The notes: generated by a model not told the origin, from the sequence alone. Counted from the stretch's first letter, positions 32,741-56,849 are shown. The stretch is DNA of 64,000 nucleotides from Lytechinus variegatus (GCF_018143015.1 NC_054752.1:6807216-6871215); one strand, 5' to 3'. Made by a program: numbers and translations.

Positions 32741-32900
32741 TGCGCCTGTAATCCAAGCTGTGGGGAACTTACAAATTGATGCAGAGGTTCGAGCCCTGAT
32801 CACGTCTTTCGGATGGTTATGTTAAAGGTCGGTCCCAGACGTAAATAATCATACCTGATTGATACACGTCAGTCAAAAACTCGAAATACACACACCAGTG
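32725..32900 (+). mobile_element. SINE with 7SL-like head, plus-strand copy
   Basis: The head reads TGGGCGTTGTGGCGTGCGCC then TGTAATCCAAGCTGTGGGG, close to the 5' domain of SRP/7SL RNA and Alu. GAGGTTCGAGCCC matches the pol III B-box consensus. A body follows (GGATGGTTATGTTAAAGGTC; CTGATTGATACACGTC) shared with 12495-12700, showing a dispersed family rather than a lone SRP RNA gene. No SRP 3' domain was found. Confidence 0.55.
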
Positions 32901-32902
32901 TT

Positions 32903-35806
32903 GTAGTGCCTTGATGCTCGGCCTTGGCCTTAAGGCGCCTTAAGGCCTATTTTTTCAAAGCCTTGGCCTTGAACATTCAAGCCTTGGCCTTGAGAGGGCC
33001 TTGGCCTTGGCCTTGAGGATTTTGAGCCTTGAAATTTCAAGGCATTTTCAAGGCTTTTTCAAGGCATTTTGTATTTTTGTACTTTCATTTGTTTTATAAA
33101 AGTAATTATAAATGTTTCAATTGTTCTGTACATCTAATGACACTAAATACTACCAGTCAGCCGCAGCAGAAGCAGTAAGTGTACTTAGCAGTGCCATCAA
33201 TTGCAATTATCATCACATAATTATGTAACAAAGAGAAATGATGAAAATTAATATTATTTATTGGTAATATGATGTAATCATGACTAATAAGGATAATGAC
33301 AATATCAATAATAATGATAATAATTATGATTAGGATTATAGTCAGTGGCGTAATGACAGGGGGGGCATGGGGGCACATGCCCCCATGCCCCCCCCCTATC
33401 GGCTGACTAAAAAAAGGAGGAAAAGAGGGAGAAAGGAAGAGAAACGTAGTGGGAAAGAAGACATTAATGTTATTGTTCATTATAATGTCATAATTATGTT
33501 ATGTTACATTACATAAGAAACATTTTTTTCATATAAATGAAACATAATTGGCTCAGGGCATATATGTCTTCATTGTTCCTGGTGCTCCCATTGTCTGTTT
33601 ACCGAGATATATAATCTTGTTATACTAAAACCTCCCGTTTTCAAGTCAATATACACCAAACTACCAAATATATTTCCTCGCACTTTGAGTTATTCTTTTA
33701 CATGAACAATAGTATGCTTCTTTTTCATGAATACTTTAAGTGATTGTCCCATTTTAAGGTCTTAATATAAAACATTTCCTGTCCGTGCTTACGTTCGCAG
33801 TAGTGGATTGGTGAAAGATGTCTGCTCTCCATCAATTCCTAGAATGAGTCCTTAAAATGTCTCTTTTTCTGTTTTCTGATCTGAATATCAAAAATTTTCA
33901 GCTCGCGCTTCGCGCTCGCATCATTTGGTTAGTGAACTACGTAAGGTGTTCTTGAATTCCTACAAACAAGCCTTAAAATGCCACTCTTCAGGTCTGAATT
34001 TCCTAAATTTTCAGCTCGCGCTTTGCGCTCGCAAGATTTGATTAGTGAGATGGGTATGTTACTCATGATTACAAGTGCATTATGTGCATGTTTAGATGTA
34101 ATTCTAACAAAATCAGCAAGCGCTTATTGGCACTCCCATTAAATGACTATGGTGAGATGTGTATAATCTTAATAGATAAAAGATTCCTAAAATATAGTCC
34201 TTAAAATCTTCCTGTTTGGGGTCAATATTTACAAAAATTTCAGTTCGCGCTTCGCGCTCGCATTATTTAGCGAGACAGGTACGTATCATGATTACAAAAG
34301 ATTGATTGTAATGTCCCTTTTTAGGTTTGAATATCAAAAATTTTAAGCTCGCGCTTCGCGCTCGCATTATTTGACTAGTGAGATACATGTCCGTTTATTG
34401 GCACTGTCCTTATAAAAATATCTCTATTAGGTCAGTATACCTGGCAACTGGGCGCGCTTTGCGAGCTCACTAGGCAGTTCCAAGTTTTTGCTGGTGCCCC
34501 CCAATGCCGTGACCCACGGTACGCCACTGATTATACTGATTTTATGACAGGAATAATTCTGACAGATCTGACTGCAATTTTGACAACAATTTTCATACTT
34601 TAAAAATAGCTTACTCTAAAGAATGATAACAAGGTTGATTTCTATTCCATTAGGTTTTCCTTGTATTATTTTCTTTGACCAACAAGAATGTTTTAAGTCT
34701 TAATGATATTCTGAAAAGATTCGGTAAACTTGAACACAAACTTCAATTTCGTCATTTCCAAATGCTCTATGGCATCAATGGCATGATGAGCCAAAAATTT
34801 TGAGGGGCCAAGCATGGCATACAGAGCAAAATTGTAGGTTTCAAAATCAACAAATTTTGGATTGTGCTTGCATAAATTATTGTTAAGTAAGGTTCGCATT
34901 CAATTTACACAAAAAAAAATGCTTAGAATGTCTAGTTTTTATGTCGAAATAGTACAAATTTTGAGCTCGCACTTTGCGCTCGCATTATTTGATTGGTAAG
35001 TTATGTATCCTATTTATGAGTCACTAAATGCAGTCCAGAACAGCTTCCTTTTCTGGTCAGTAAAAATTTCAGCTTGTGTTTTGTGCTCGCGTTAATTTGT
35101 TTAGTAAGATGCACACCTTTTTCATGATTACAAAAACAGCTCAAAATATTTAAATTTCATTTCTTATTACATCTTATTACAACATCTCGCAAGGATGCCC
35201 TTTTAACAGTGATTAGCACCATAATTGACCCAAAATCAAGTTTTACAACTTCAAAATTGATTTTTTTTTTCAAAACCACTTGCTCGCTATGCTTTCTATA
35301 GCGGGAAATTAAAGCCTAAATCAAAATATCTGTCTTATCAATTAGAAATCCCTTATAAAAGCTTTGCTGAACTGCACCAAAATTCTCATTTTGACTTATA
35401 TTGTAAGTGCATTTTTGGCTTTGACCTCCCCCCCCCAAAAAAAAAAAATTACATTCTGCCTCCCCTGTACCAGGTAGAGGAGAAAGACATATGTTGAGAA
35501 TGGGCATGCCAGGATCAGATCACCTTGGTAATAATAATTATTGCAATGTGAATCTCGCTCACACCTTTTATACATTGGTCCTGTGTGTCATGTATGCCGC
35601 CTAAGCATTGTTGTCTATTTTTTTTCTTCCATGTATTGTACAATTGAAATGCCTTGGCCTTGGCCTTGAGGTTTTCAGGCCTTGGCCTTGGCCTTGGGTT
35701 TCCATGCCTTGGCCTCAGCCTTGGTTATTGAAGCCTTGGCCTTGGGTATTAAAGCCTTGGCCTTGGCCTTGGCCTTGGAGGTTTGAGCCTTGACTACAAC
35801 ACTGAC
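32903..35806. mobile_element. CCTTGGCC-rich element split by a nested insertion
   Basis: The left part (to about 33066) begins GTGTTGTAGTGCCTTG and the right part (from about 35648) ends AAGCC/GAGCCTTGACTACAACAC, an inverted pair. Between them are irregular copies of GCCTTGGCCTTGG. About 2.6 kb of different sequence, including the 33342-34530 element, separates the halves. Confidence 0.5.
33342..34530. mobile_element. Element with TCAGTGGCGTA ends and an internal 110-bp degenerate tandem array
   Basis: Starts TCAGTGGCGTA and ends TACGCCACTGA, with TTATA beside each end (33336-33340 and 34531-34535). Near the left end is GGGGGGGCATGGGGGCACATGCCCCC. Inside, AGCTCGCGCTTCGCGCTCGCA recurs near 33900, 34012, 34242 and 34346, about 104-115 bp or twice that apart. 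Diverged copies lie outside the right end at about 34963 and 35071. No coding sequence. Confidence 0.55.
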
Positions 35807-35809
35807 ACA

Positions 35810-36324
35810 CACACACCGGTCAGATCCCTCGTCAGATAACTAAATGGACCTAACTAAGGATCCATGGATAAACAGCTTTTCAATCGTACCAATCATGCCA
35901 TTTTTGTATTTGTCTGGTCATGGACCCATGGTCTGGTTTAGATTATAGTTTTTAACAATGACTATTAAATCATGCCTTATGCTAGATAAAAGGCGAATGC
36001 TTCGATACAGTGGCTTTGATCCAACTGAAGCATTTAACTGTTATCATTGTTCAAATCCAATCTACACCCAATATCCTGAATATGTTAAGCCTAGTCAGAC
36101 AAAACGAGGCGTGAGGGACCCGGGGGGGGGGGGCATGCCATTCCCACGTCTTCCATACATTCCATTTACTTACAGGGCGCAGCAATTGACCTGTTAATTT
36201 TCTTTATACCATTTTTAATACCCCTAAATAGCTCTATCATGCATGTGATCCCTCGATTCTCCACTGAATACGCGTCGACTTATCAATAGCGAGTTTTCCG
36301 TTTCACGATGCACGACGTACGGAT
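35810..36324. other. Intergenic, nothing recognised
   Basis: Contains a G run at 36121-36133. A 79-codon + frame at 35958-36197 has no recognisable domain and runs across the G tract. Confidence 0.35.
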
Positions 36325-36785
36325 TCATTCAGCAACATATAGAATTGGCCAGAATTGCTTTTCATGACAAAGAACAACCAAAACGTCATAGTTGAAAATT
36401 GGTACATCAAACCAGTGTAATTTCGTCCTGGCCTCTAGAAAAACAACATATTTGCATTTTTCGTCAGCTCTGATATTTAAATTTGGACGAAACTGCATGT
36501 TGTTGCGGTTCACCGATTTTCGACGAAGTCTTCTCCCTTGTTCATTGTCATCCTTGTCATTTGACGGGCATTGCCAATTATATTTACTTTGTTCTCGAAT
36601 TAGTCTCGGTACCAGTTGCGAAAACTCAATAGTGCAGATGGGAGCCATTAATTGACATGCACCTGCGATCAAGCATGAGTCCATAAAACGATTACCTCGA
36701 TATTCCCAATTTTGAGTTCTGGATTCATTACATACACAAACTTCTGGTCTATACTGACGCCATATACTTCTCTTCTGAAAATAAC
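36325..36785 (-). CDS. Unrecognised candidate exon on the minus strand
   Basis: An open minus-strand frame (36873 down to 36325, 182 codons from its ATG) has an AT-rich, intron-like first part. A splice acceptor-like TTATTTTCAG then precedes about 150 codons of balanced composition with several Cys and Trp (EVCVCNESRTQNWEY; DSCLIAGACQLMAPICT; KLHWFDVPIFNYD). A possible donor GTAATCG lies 78 bases into it. I recognise no domain and saw no companion exon. It may be a chance frame or part of an unlisted repeat. Confidence 0.25.
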
Positions 36786-36873
36786 TACGTATATATGTTG
36801 GTATTATATATATATATATTGGTAAGTTTCTTTTCTTTATTTTGTCTTTAATTATCAAATGAATAGAGAACAT

Positions 36874-38250
36874 GCTGCATGTTAGCTGGGAACTCCCTGT
36901 TTGTATAAGTCCGTACTATATTGGCTTACAGTGGATGTAGAAGTTGCCACAGAAATGAAAACTTGCATTTGGGTTTGAGTGCGTGTATGAGTGGTGAAGG
37001 TGGATGGGCCGGGGTGGCCGTGTGCGGGTGTGTCGGAGGGGGAGGGGTAGAATTGACATGGTTGCTGGTTAAAAGATCGATCGATATACACGAGGGGATT
37101 ATTCTGCAAATATGAAAGCTATATATGGGGTCATAATTATATCCGCAGCTGCACTGGGGGAGGGGTATACTAGGCTATCAAACCGCCCTTCATTGTGAAA
37201 AAAATATTTTTTTAGCTGAAAATGTTAAAATTCATAGAAGTGTGAACCATATTCTTGAATTTCACCATTTAAGATGTGATGTTTCCTCGTGTTGAGCTCT
37301 AGGTCTTCCCACTGTCCCCTCACTATGTTCACACCCTGTCCGAAATTAGCAAGATAGTGCCCTAATTAATTGCAACTGAAAATAAAAGTGCAAGGAGAAT
37401 TGTATGAGAAATGTTTCGCAGGGTAAGTTTGATTTCGCCCTTTCCCCTTGACAGAGCGTGAAAACGTGCATTTCTGCGCAAACAGATTTCTGCAAGCTTT
37501 ACAAAAATGGACAGTCCCCACTCAAGTGTAACATTCTGTCAAAACTTTTACTTTCATTGGATAGATGAGACCCAAACCCAAGATCATGCGAAAAAATTAC
37601 CCATATGTTGTATATTTTTTAATTCCCAGGACTTTTTCAAAGTGTAAACTTTTTTTGATACGCACTGTATAGTACTGCTCGAGCCAATAGGTGGCGTTGA
37701 CTCGACATAACCCATAACTGCCTTACGTGTTATAACTCATAAACCAAAATGTATGACCAATTGATGCTGAAGAGATATAGCTTATGTGGTTCCCTGTCCC
37801 GGTTTCCTGTAAACACAGACATTATTATTATCTTTATTACGCCTCTTATTTTTGCAGTGCGTGCATGCTACGGTTAAAAAACAACAACAAACAAACAAGC
37901 CCTATAGGCCTACCAACTAGAGCTTTAATGGGTGTATGAAATGTTGTTTACTTCAATACTCTCTTCCATGGACAATAGATCGGAGGCCTATTTTGCTCCA
38001 ATGATTTGAATCTGGTAGAAAAGCTGATTGACCTTGCATTTTTTGAAATTATATATGTTTCAACCAGAAAGGAAAACACTATGTGGTTGTCAGTTACAAT
38101 TATTGCCATTTTCTGGCGGAAATTGAGCTATTCATACCGTACGTCAGATGTAGTGTAAAACCTTGGTCAGTACTTTTTTGATGCATTTTTTGTAATCTCT
38201 AATTGACGTTTCCCCAATTGTTTTTTAAACAATTTTAAATTCAAACTGGA
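36874..38250. other. Intergenic, nothing recognised
   Basis: Mixed AT-rich sequence with a G-rich stretch near 37000-37050. Overlapping opposite-strand frames at 36882-37115 are not convincing. Confidence 0.35.
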
Positions 38251-38257
38251 CATCAGG

Positions 38258-38446
38258 AGCAGGGGCGGATCCAAAATTTTTCAAAGGGGGGGGATTTTTT
38301 ACTGGAAAATTTTGACCAGCAAAAAAAAAGGAAAAAGAAAAAGGAAGGTCCTCAATAGCGTATGCATAACATATTCCCCTTATTTTTGGTGTCTCTAAAA
38401 GGAGGGCACGGGCAGAATGTGGTCCTATATACACCTGGATCTGCCA
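38258..38446. mobile_element. Possible short MITE
   Basis: Left GCAGGGGCGGATCCAAAA and right CCTGGATCTGCCAG are imperfect inverted ends about 190 bp apart. A similar GGGCGGATCCAGGATT occurs near 52732. Confidence 0.4.
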
Positions 38447-39009
38447 GTTATTAGGGAGACTTATCCTTAGGGCGTTATATTCCTACCTACCTCAGATATT
38501 AATGATCTCATATATCATTTGTATACATAAAAAATTACTGAAAACTGTTTTTGCAATCTTCACTATATAAAATTTAGTGGTTGTTCAACGGTTTAACACG
38601 TTGATACAAGTGCGTATGCTGGTTTGAGCATGGAGAGGTACACATCCGGGGAATTGGGACTAAAGTGGCATGGGGTACACATCTTCATTGGAGAGGTGGA
38701 ACTAAAGTTTGGAAAATCAGCTGTTGAGAACAGAAGGGGTATAACTTTCGTTGTGCTTGGCAGTGTCGAAACTCCACTGCCTCAGCAGGAGGATGCACGC
38801 CGACAAAAAAAGTCCTTATAGCCAAAGGCTAGACATAATATATCCTCCTATAAATCGGTTTATGTCCCTACTTTAAAAAGCTTTCCACTGGCAAGAGAAA
38901 CCGTAAAAAAAGCCTCGTAATGTATACTTTAACTATATCTCCAAACCTACCAGGGGATCTGCCTCAGACCCCACGCAGTAGGGGCCCATTATCAGTTCTA
39001 AATGGCTCT

Positions 39010-39526
39010 TTAAAGGTCAAGTCCACCCCAGAAGAATGTTGATTTGAATCAATAGAGAAAAATCAGACAAGCACAATGCTGAAAATTTCATCAAAATCGG
39101 ATGTAAAATAAGAAAGTTATGACATTTCAAAGTTTCGCTTATTTTCAACAAAATAGTTATATGAACGGGCCAGTTACATCCAAATGAGAGAGTCGATGAT
39201 GTCACTCACTCACTATTTCTTTTGTTTTTTATTGTTTGAATTATACAATATTTCAATTTTTACGAATTTGACGATTAGGACCTCCTTGCCTGAAGCACAA
39301 AATGTTACAATAATAGAATTCCACGTAGGCAGGGAGGAATGAAACTTCATTTCACATGACAATGACGAGAAAATGAAAATATTTCATATTTCATATAATA
39401 AATTACAAAAGAAATAGTGAGTGAGTGATGTCATCAACTCTCTCATTTGGATGTAACTGGCTCGTTCATATAACTATTTTGTTGAAAATAAGCGAAATTT
39501 TAAAATGCCATAACTTTCTTATTTTT
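39010..39526. mobile_element. TTAA MITE, family A, right end lost
   Basis: Starts TTAAAGGTCAAGTCCACCCC. The right inverted arm stops after CATAACTTTCTTATTTT, where different sequence begins. Confidence 0.7.
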
Positions 39527-40297
39527 AGCTATATGTACCCACGATTTGATTAAAATGGCTGTAATATCAAGAGGTTTCGGGGGTTCTACCCCCGGACTTC
39601 CCCGCGTAGCACTGGCGTACAAAATAATGTAAGGGTTTGGGCCATGGCCCCCAAAGTTTCAACGACGAAAACCAAAAAAGAATAGGAAAGAAAAGCAATG
39701 GAAAATGCAAGATATGATGTTAATGTCTGTTTATCGTGTCAAAATCTATCTCAAAGTTAGATTCTCATGAAAAGGTGATTTTTCTCTCTCGCTTGCTTCG
39801 CTTGCTTGGGACTTATATTCAACGTTTTGTCACGCGCCATACTGTGCCCCCCTCTTTCTTTTTTTTTATAACTCATCACGCTCCTGCCGCATAGATCGTG
39901 TTCACAGTGGCGTACAGACCAGGAAAAATAAGCGAAAAGGAAAGAGAGAAGGGTGAAATGTGATATTATTTTAAAAACTTTGTTAGTTTATCACAAAATT
40001 TGATAGTAACGTAAAAATAATATAGAGGTTTTTGTTCCCTCCCCCTGGCCACCGACCCCTGTTAGGCCCCTGCCTGGAATGACGTGTAATCGAACTTGAA
40101 ATCATGACTCTTTGTAATTAAACTAGCATTACCGATATCTTTGGAATAAAGAGAAAATAATAATGTTGTCATGTATTTATATTGTTAAAGCTCGCATGCG
40201 TTACAATGAAGTGGCGTTGCACTGGCGTTAAAATACATTAATGCATTTATATAATATTACATTGCAGATATTTATCGCAAGACAAGGTTTCGCGAAA
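39527..40297. other. Upstream region of ARF gene 3
   Basis: Holds two CAGTGGCGTAC-type sequences (about 39611 and 39905), which are parts of a dispersed repeat. An acceptor-like ATTGCAG at 40261-40267, 30 bases before the ATG, suggests a spliced 5' UTR. No promoter motif was identified. Confidence 0.4.
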
Positions 40298-51541
<11,244 letters not shown>

Positions 51542-52086
51542 TAAAATAGCACAGGATTTTCTAACATTAAACATTTAGGCATATGCGCAGGCCTGTGTGC
51601 AGGCCTATTAAGTGCTCGTCTAACTCCAGAAATGAATTCTAAAAGATAGTGATTTTTTTTCGATGAGCTTGATCTTTTGGGGTGTTACAGAAAAACACTT
51701 GCACTTAATTGGAAAATCACCAAAGAAATTTACGATCGATAGATTAATTTCAACTATCAATTCGAACGTCTTGTTTCAGAAAAAAAATGAATGTAAATTT
51801 GCAATCAATTGCAAGACGGATTGATTTTGGGATGGGAAATGGACTAAAATGTATTGCAAGTTTCTTGCAACGCTCCATTAGGCATACATACACCACTCTC
51901 CCTCTCTCTCTCACTCACACACTCACCCCCCCCCACATTGTTCCCCGCCTGGATTCTTCGCGGGTTCACGGGTTGTAGTTTGCAACCGTTCGGAATATTC
52001 TACCTGTTCTTGCAAGGATTTTTTTGTTTGTTCTTTATTGTGGTGGTTTGGTGTGAATAACAGTAATGGATTATAGTATAATCATA
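51542..52086. other. 3' flank of ARF gene 3
   Basis: Presumed 3' UTR. Short CT and CA runs at about 51897-51935. No further gene. Confidence 0.4.
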
Positions 52087-52323
52087 CACTGTAAAAACTG
52101 TGGTGTTAAAACTGACACCAATTGGTGTTAATAGAGGACCACACCCTGAGGTGTTAAAATTACACCCTAAAGATTGAACCTAACACCAGAGTGTAAATGT
52201 AACAACCAAAGGTGTTGTAATAACACCTATAGGTGTAAAACTAACACCACCAATTTAACACCGGTGTAAAATAACTGGTGTGGTCCTCTATGTACACCGG
52301 TTAACACCACAGTTTTTGCTGTG
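52087..52323. mobile_element. MITE with CACTGTAAAAACTG-type ends
   Basis: 237 bp flanked by TA. Ends are CACTGTAAAAACTGTGGTG and CACCACAGTTTTTGCTGTG. The interior is filled with GGTGTTA / TAACACC motifs. TA flanks fit Tc1/mariner-type mobilisation. Confidence 0.8.
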
Positions 52324-52325
52324 TA

Positions 52326-53102
52326 GGATAACCTCGATACAATCGAAATAATGTATTGTCTGCAGTAAATAATAATGTCCAATAATTTTGGAACAGATTT
52401 TTGGAACGTGAAGTCAAGCTATACCCTCAGTAAATGTAACTTTTTCATACACTTATTTTATTATTAAGGCAATATACGCAGCCATAATGCTGACTCCTGA
52501 AATGCTCAAACAGTTGAATTCTTTACCCTCAGTAGGATATTTTCATCGCGCAGTTTCAGTTTCTATAATATTAGAATAGCAAATGACTGAATGAAATAAA
52601 ATGACATAAACAAAAGTATTTAGACTTTCAGTAGTTCTCATTTTTGTCACCGTTTCGAGTACACTTATATTTACTTCGACTAACTAAACTGTTGTCATTG
52701 ATCATAAGAAATTGTTCACCATACTGACATGGGCGGATCCAGGATTCGATAAATAACTAATAACCATATAAGGGGCTAAAGACTGTTCCACTTTGGCGAC
52801 AAATTATTTTTGAAAATTTATTCTCGTCAACATTCCCGTTTTTTATCATGTTTATTTTATCGCGAAACAGGTGAATTCCTGGGAAGCAATGGGCGCAATT
52901 AACTTTATCATGGCATGGCAAGTCGCCCCGATTGATATTAAAGAAATGTTTTTGTGATTTCAGAGGTTTCTATATACACTTGCAACATGTTGTCAGTGGG
53001 TGCTTCAAGGGCCTTGTATAGCCAACTTAGCAAAACTAACCAACTCTTGAATTGTTACTTATCTCTATCTGCAGGAACAGTGTTGAAGTAGGAGTTCGCC
53101 TT
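52326..53102. other. Intergenic, nothing firmly recognised
   Basis: A GGGCGGATCCAGGATTC fragment at about 52732 belongs to a dispersed repeat. No exon. Confidence 0.35.
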
Positions 53103-53236
53103 GATAAAAGCCCGGGGGGGGGGCACTTACATTGACGAGTGGATACCATGCGCGACCAAGAAAAACACGTAAAAAGGATGTCTTTTTCACGATAGGGCAC
53201 GTTACGTACGTAACGTGATAAGGGTGTCAAAAACAC

Positions 53237-56200
53237 ATGTAAATAACCCACGAGCAAAAGAGCAAGTAGACTACATGAAAACTGATTTGGATTTATGCGA
53301 CCCTTGGAGAGTTAGATTTCCAGATAAAAGATATTATACATGGCGACAATCCACCCCCTTTAAACAGAGTAGATTAGACTTCTTTTTGATTTCCTCTGAA
53401 CTCCTTTCACTTGTTCAGAAAGTTGGCATTTTCTCCGGTTATCGCACAGATCATTCTTTAGTTTGTCTGAGTCTCAACTTGAATAAGATTAAAAGAGGTC
53501 CTGGTTTTTGGAAATTCAACAATTCACTATTGAAAAATGATGACTTTGTTTCTAATATTAAAAAAGTAATAAAAGATACGATTGTGTTTTATGCGAAAGA
53601 CGAAGTAAATTTTGATGCAAATAATCGAATAGTAGGTGAGTGTGAATTCACTATAAACGATCAGTTATTTTTCGAAACTTTAATGATGATAATACGGGGA
53701 GAAGCAATATCACATGCTTCCTTTGTAAAAAAGCAAAATATAAACAGAGAAAAAGACTTAGAAAAGAAAATTGAAGAGCTGGAAAGAAAACTGGTGATTC
53801 ACGATGATAAGATATCTATTTTGGATCAAATTGAAAAAGCTAAATCAGAACTAGAAACATTCCGATTAAAAACTAATGAAGGGGTTGCGATTCGATCTCG
53901 GATTAAGTGGATGGAGTATGGTGAAAAGCCTTCTAAATTCTTTTTAAATTGAGAAAAACAAAATTACATTAATAAAGAAATACGTCAGTTATCCACTGAA
54001 AATGGTGATAATTTAGAAATGCAAAGTGACATAATCAATGAAATATTTAACTTTTACTCTAATCTTTATGCGGAAAAAGAAACCAACGCTAGCAACTTGG
54101 AATTATTGTTAAATTTTCCTGGCATTCCAAAGTTGTCCCCTCAAATGTCGTCCTTATTGGAGGGTCCTTTAAATGTTGATGAGGTCTTTTCTGTTTTAAA
54201 GCTCATGAAAAATAGTAAATCGCCCGGTCAGGATGGTTTTACAGTAGAATTTTATCGTTATTTTTGGGAAGACGTTAAACTTTTTTTGGTAAGATCATTG
54301 AATTATGCGTACTTTTCAGGACACATGTCTAATTCACAAAATATGGGAATAATTACTTTAATCCCGAAAGGAAATAAACCCAGACACTTGTTACGAAATT
54401 GGCGACCTATCTCCCTATTAAATGTTGTCTATAAAATAGCATCCAGTTGTATAGCAAACAGACTCAAAGGTGTTCTGTCTTTTTTAATACATCAAAACCA
54501 AACAGGGTTTTTGAATGGTCGCTTCATAGGAGAAAACATTCGTTTATTGTATGACACATTACTTTACAGTGAATTACATGATAATTTATAGCTGGCATGC
54601 TTCTCGTTGTTGATTTTGAAAAAGCTTTCGATTCTGTATCACATAATTTTCTTTTCAATGTTCTGGATTTTTTTCGCTTTGGTCCTTCGATTAAAAGGTG
54701 GATAAAACTTTTCTATACAGACGCAACCTCTTGTGTGTCAGTTAACGGGCATTGTACAAATAGATTTAATATAGGAAGAGGGTGTCGTCAAGGGGATCCT
54801 TTATCTCCCTATCTTTTTTTGTTAGTTAGTGAGGTTCTTGGTATTTTAATTCGACACTCAGACAAACTGGAGGGAATGCATATTAATGGGAAAACACTTA
54901 AAGTGTTACAATATGCAGATGATACCCTTTTGACACTCAATGGTTCAGAACAGGATTTAAAATGTGCCCTTGATACACTTGATGAATTTGAAAAAATATC
55001 CAACCTTAAAATTAACATAACTAAAACCCAGGTGATATGGATAGGGAAGAATAGAACTTTTAAAAAAGAGATTTTACACGAGTACAAACTGAACTGGATT
55101 TCGGAAGGGTATTTTAGGTACCTAGGTATAGACTTTTCTGTTGAACTATCAAAAATGGTTGATTACAATTATCAGGAAAAGTTTAAAGAAATAAAACGTC
55201 AGATGGCGGTATGGCGAAAAAGATCTTTGACTCCCTTGGGGCGGGTAACCATTGTTAAATCTATATTAATACCGAAATTAAATTACTTGTTTTTATCTTT
55301 TCCAGAACCAAAAATAGAAATTATGAATGATATTCACCGATGTTTTTACGAATTTATATGGGAAGGCAAACCTGATAAAATAAGTAGAAAACAAATGTGT
55401 CAATCGTATAGTGAGGGTGGTGTTAGGATGACTGATATTTTTATCCATTCCAAGTCATTAAAAATTTCATGGATAAGAAGGTTTATTTCTTGTTCTGAAA
55501 ATTTTACTTTTCATATGTTTCAGTCATTTTTGCCTACAGCACATACATCTTTTCAATTATTCATGGGGGCTGAGCATTATAAATCACTTGCCATATCAAT
55601 AAATAACCCATTTTGGGCACAGGTATTGTTTGCCTTTTCAGATCTTACCCGCCTTCTTGTTGATGACGTTGCATGTCAAGCCCTTTGGAATAATCCAAAA
55701 ATTAAAATGAATGATAATGTAATATTTTTCAGGTCTTGGTGTGTTAATGGGGTGCGTTTTGTTAATGATATTTTAGGAACAGATGGAAAATTTCTCTCAT
55801 ATTTTGATTTTCAACGCAAATACAATATACAAGTAAATTTTCTTCAATATTATGGCCTATGCAACGCCATTAGATACAGTTTCAATAAACATGTAATACC
55901 AAAATCTATGGAACCTATTATTCCAGAAGCACTGCTTTTGATAATAAAATTTAAAAAAGGTTGTGCTCACATTTACAATATTTTTTTAAAGTATAAGTTG
56001 AAAGATTGCAAAAGTCTCATAAAATGGAAACAGATGTTTGACTTTGACAACACTATATGGAGGTTTTACTATCAGTTACCCTTTTATTCTACTGCAGATG
56101 TCAACATGAGGTGGTTTCAGTTCAAAATAATGAATAGAATTATTTATATGAAAGATGCTTTATTGCGATTTAAATTAGTTAAGATAACTTATGCACTTTT

Positions 56201-56602
56201 TGTAATAATAATGAAGAAACTATTATGCATATGTTTTGCTTTTGTGCCCACACAAACGAAATATGGTCTCAACTCGAAATCTGGTTTTCTCGTAACAATT
56301 TGCACATCAAAATTTTAAATCAGAATAAATTATTCGGTTTTTACGGAAACAGTAATGGAGCTCTTAATTGTATTTTTATAATAGTTAGAAAACAAATTTT
56401 TGCAGCAAAATGCAAACACTGTCTTCCAGTTTTCGACCATATTTTGTCTGAAATAAAATCTTATTATAGTATGGAAAAGTATATATATAAAACAAATCTG
56501 AAAGAGAAGAAATTCATAAAAAGGTGGTCATCTTTCATTTTATTACATTGAATCTCTCAGATAACATTCTAAAACACACGCACGCACGCAAGCACATATA
56601 TG

Positions 56603-56634
<32 letters not shown>

Positions 56635-56849
56635 GGTATATATCTTGTATGAATTTTTTTTCTATCATTTGCATTTTGATTTTTCGTTTTTTATACAAAT
56701 ATTACGACAATTTCATGGAATATTGTAATGTACATATTTAACCTGTGTGTCATATACTGTGTTAATCATTCAATTATGTATTGTTTGAAAATATGTATTA
56801 TAATGATTTCAATAAAGGAACCCTGTGGAAGGGTTAAAAAGAAAAAAAA
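53237..56849 (+). mobile_element. 5'-truncated L1/Tx1-like LINE
   Basis: About 3.6 kb of non-LTR retrotransposon inserted at an A-rich point (CAAAAACAC / AAATAATG) of the host element. It begins partway through ORF2: ORF1 and the start of the endonuclease are missing, as usual for incomplete reverse transcription. The 3' end is a short untranslated region with a CA/TA microsatellite (56572-56645), AATAAAGGAACCCTGTGG and an A-rich tail. Confidence 0.88.
53270..56551 (+). pseudogene. LINE ORF2: endonuclease C terminus, reverse transcriptase, C-terminal zinc knuckle
   Basis: The endonuclease tail shows SRLDFFLIS and TDHSLVCLSL (catalytic Asp-His). A charged linker and KWMEYGEKPSKFFLN follow, then RT with KSPGQDGF, LIPKGNK, NWRPISLLNVVYK, QTGFLNGR, DFEKAFDSV, GCRQGDPLSPYLF and the active-site YADD (54912-54923). 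A CTFC...HMFCFC zinc-knuckle-like end is at about 56190-56240. An in-frame TGA near 53950, a frame change near 54590 and another near 56200 break it, so this copy cannot make a full protein. RT motifs match L1/Tx1-type LINEs better than CR1 or RTE. Only a few disabling changes over 3 kb suggest moderate age. Confidence 0.88.
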
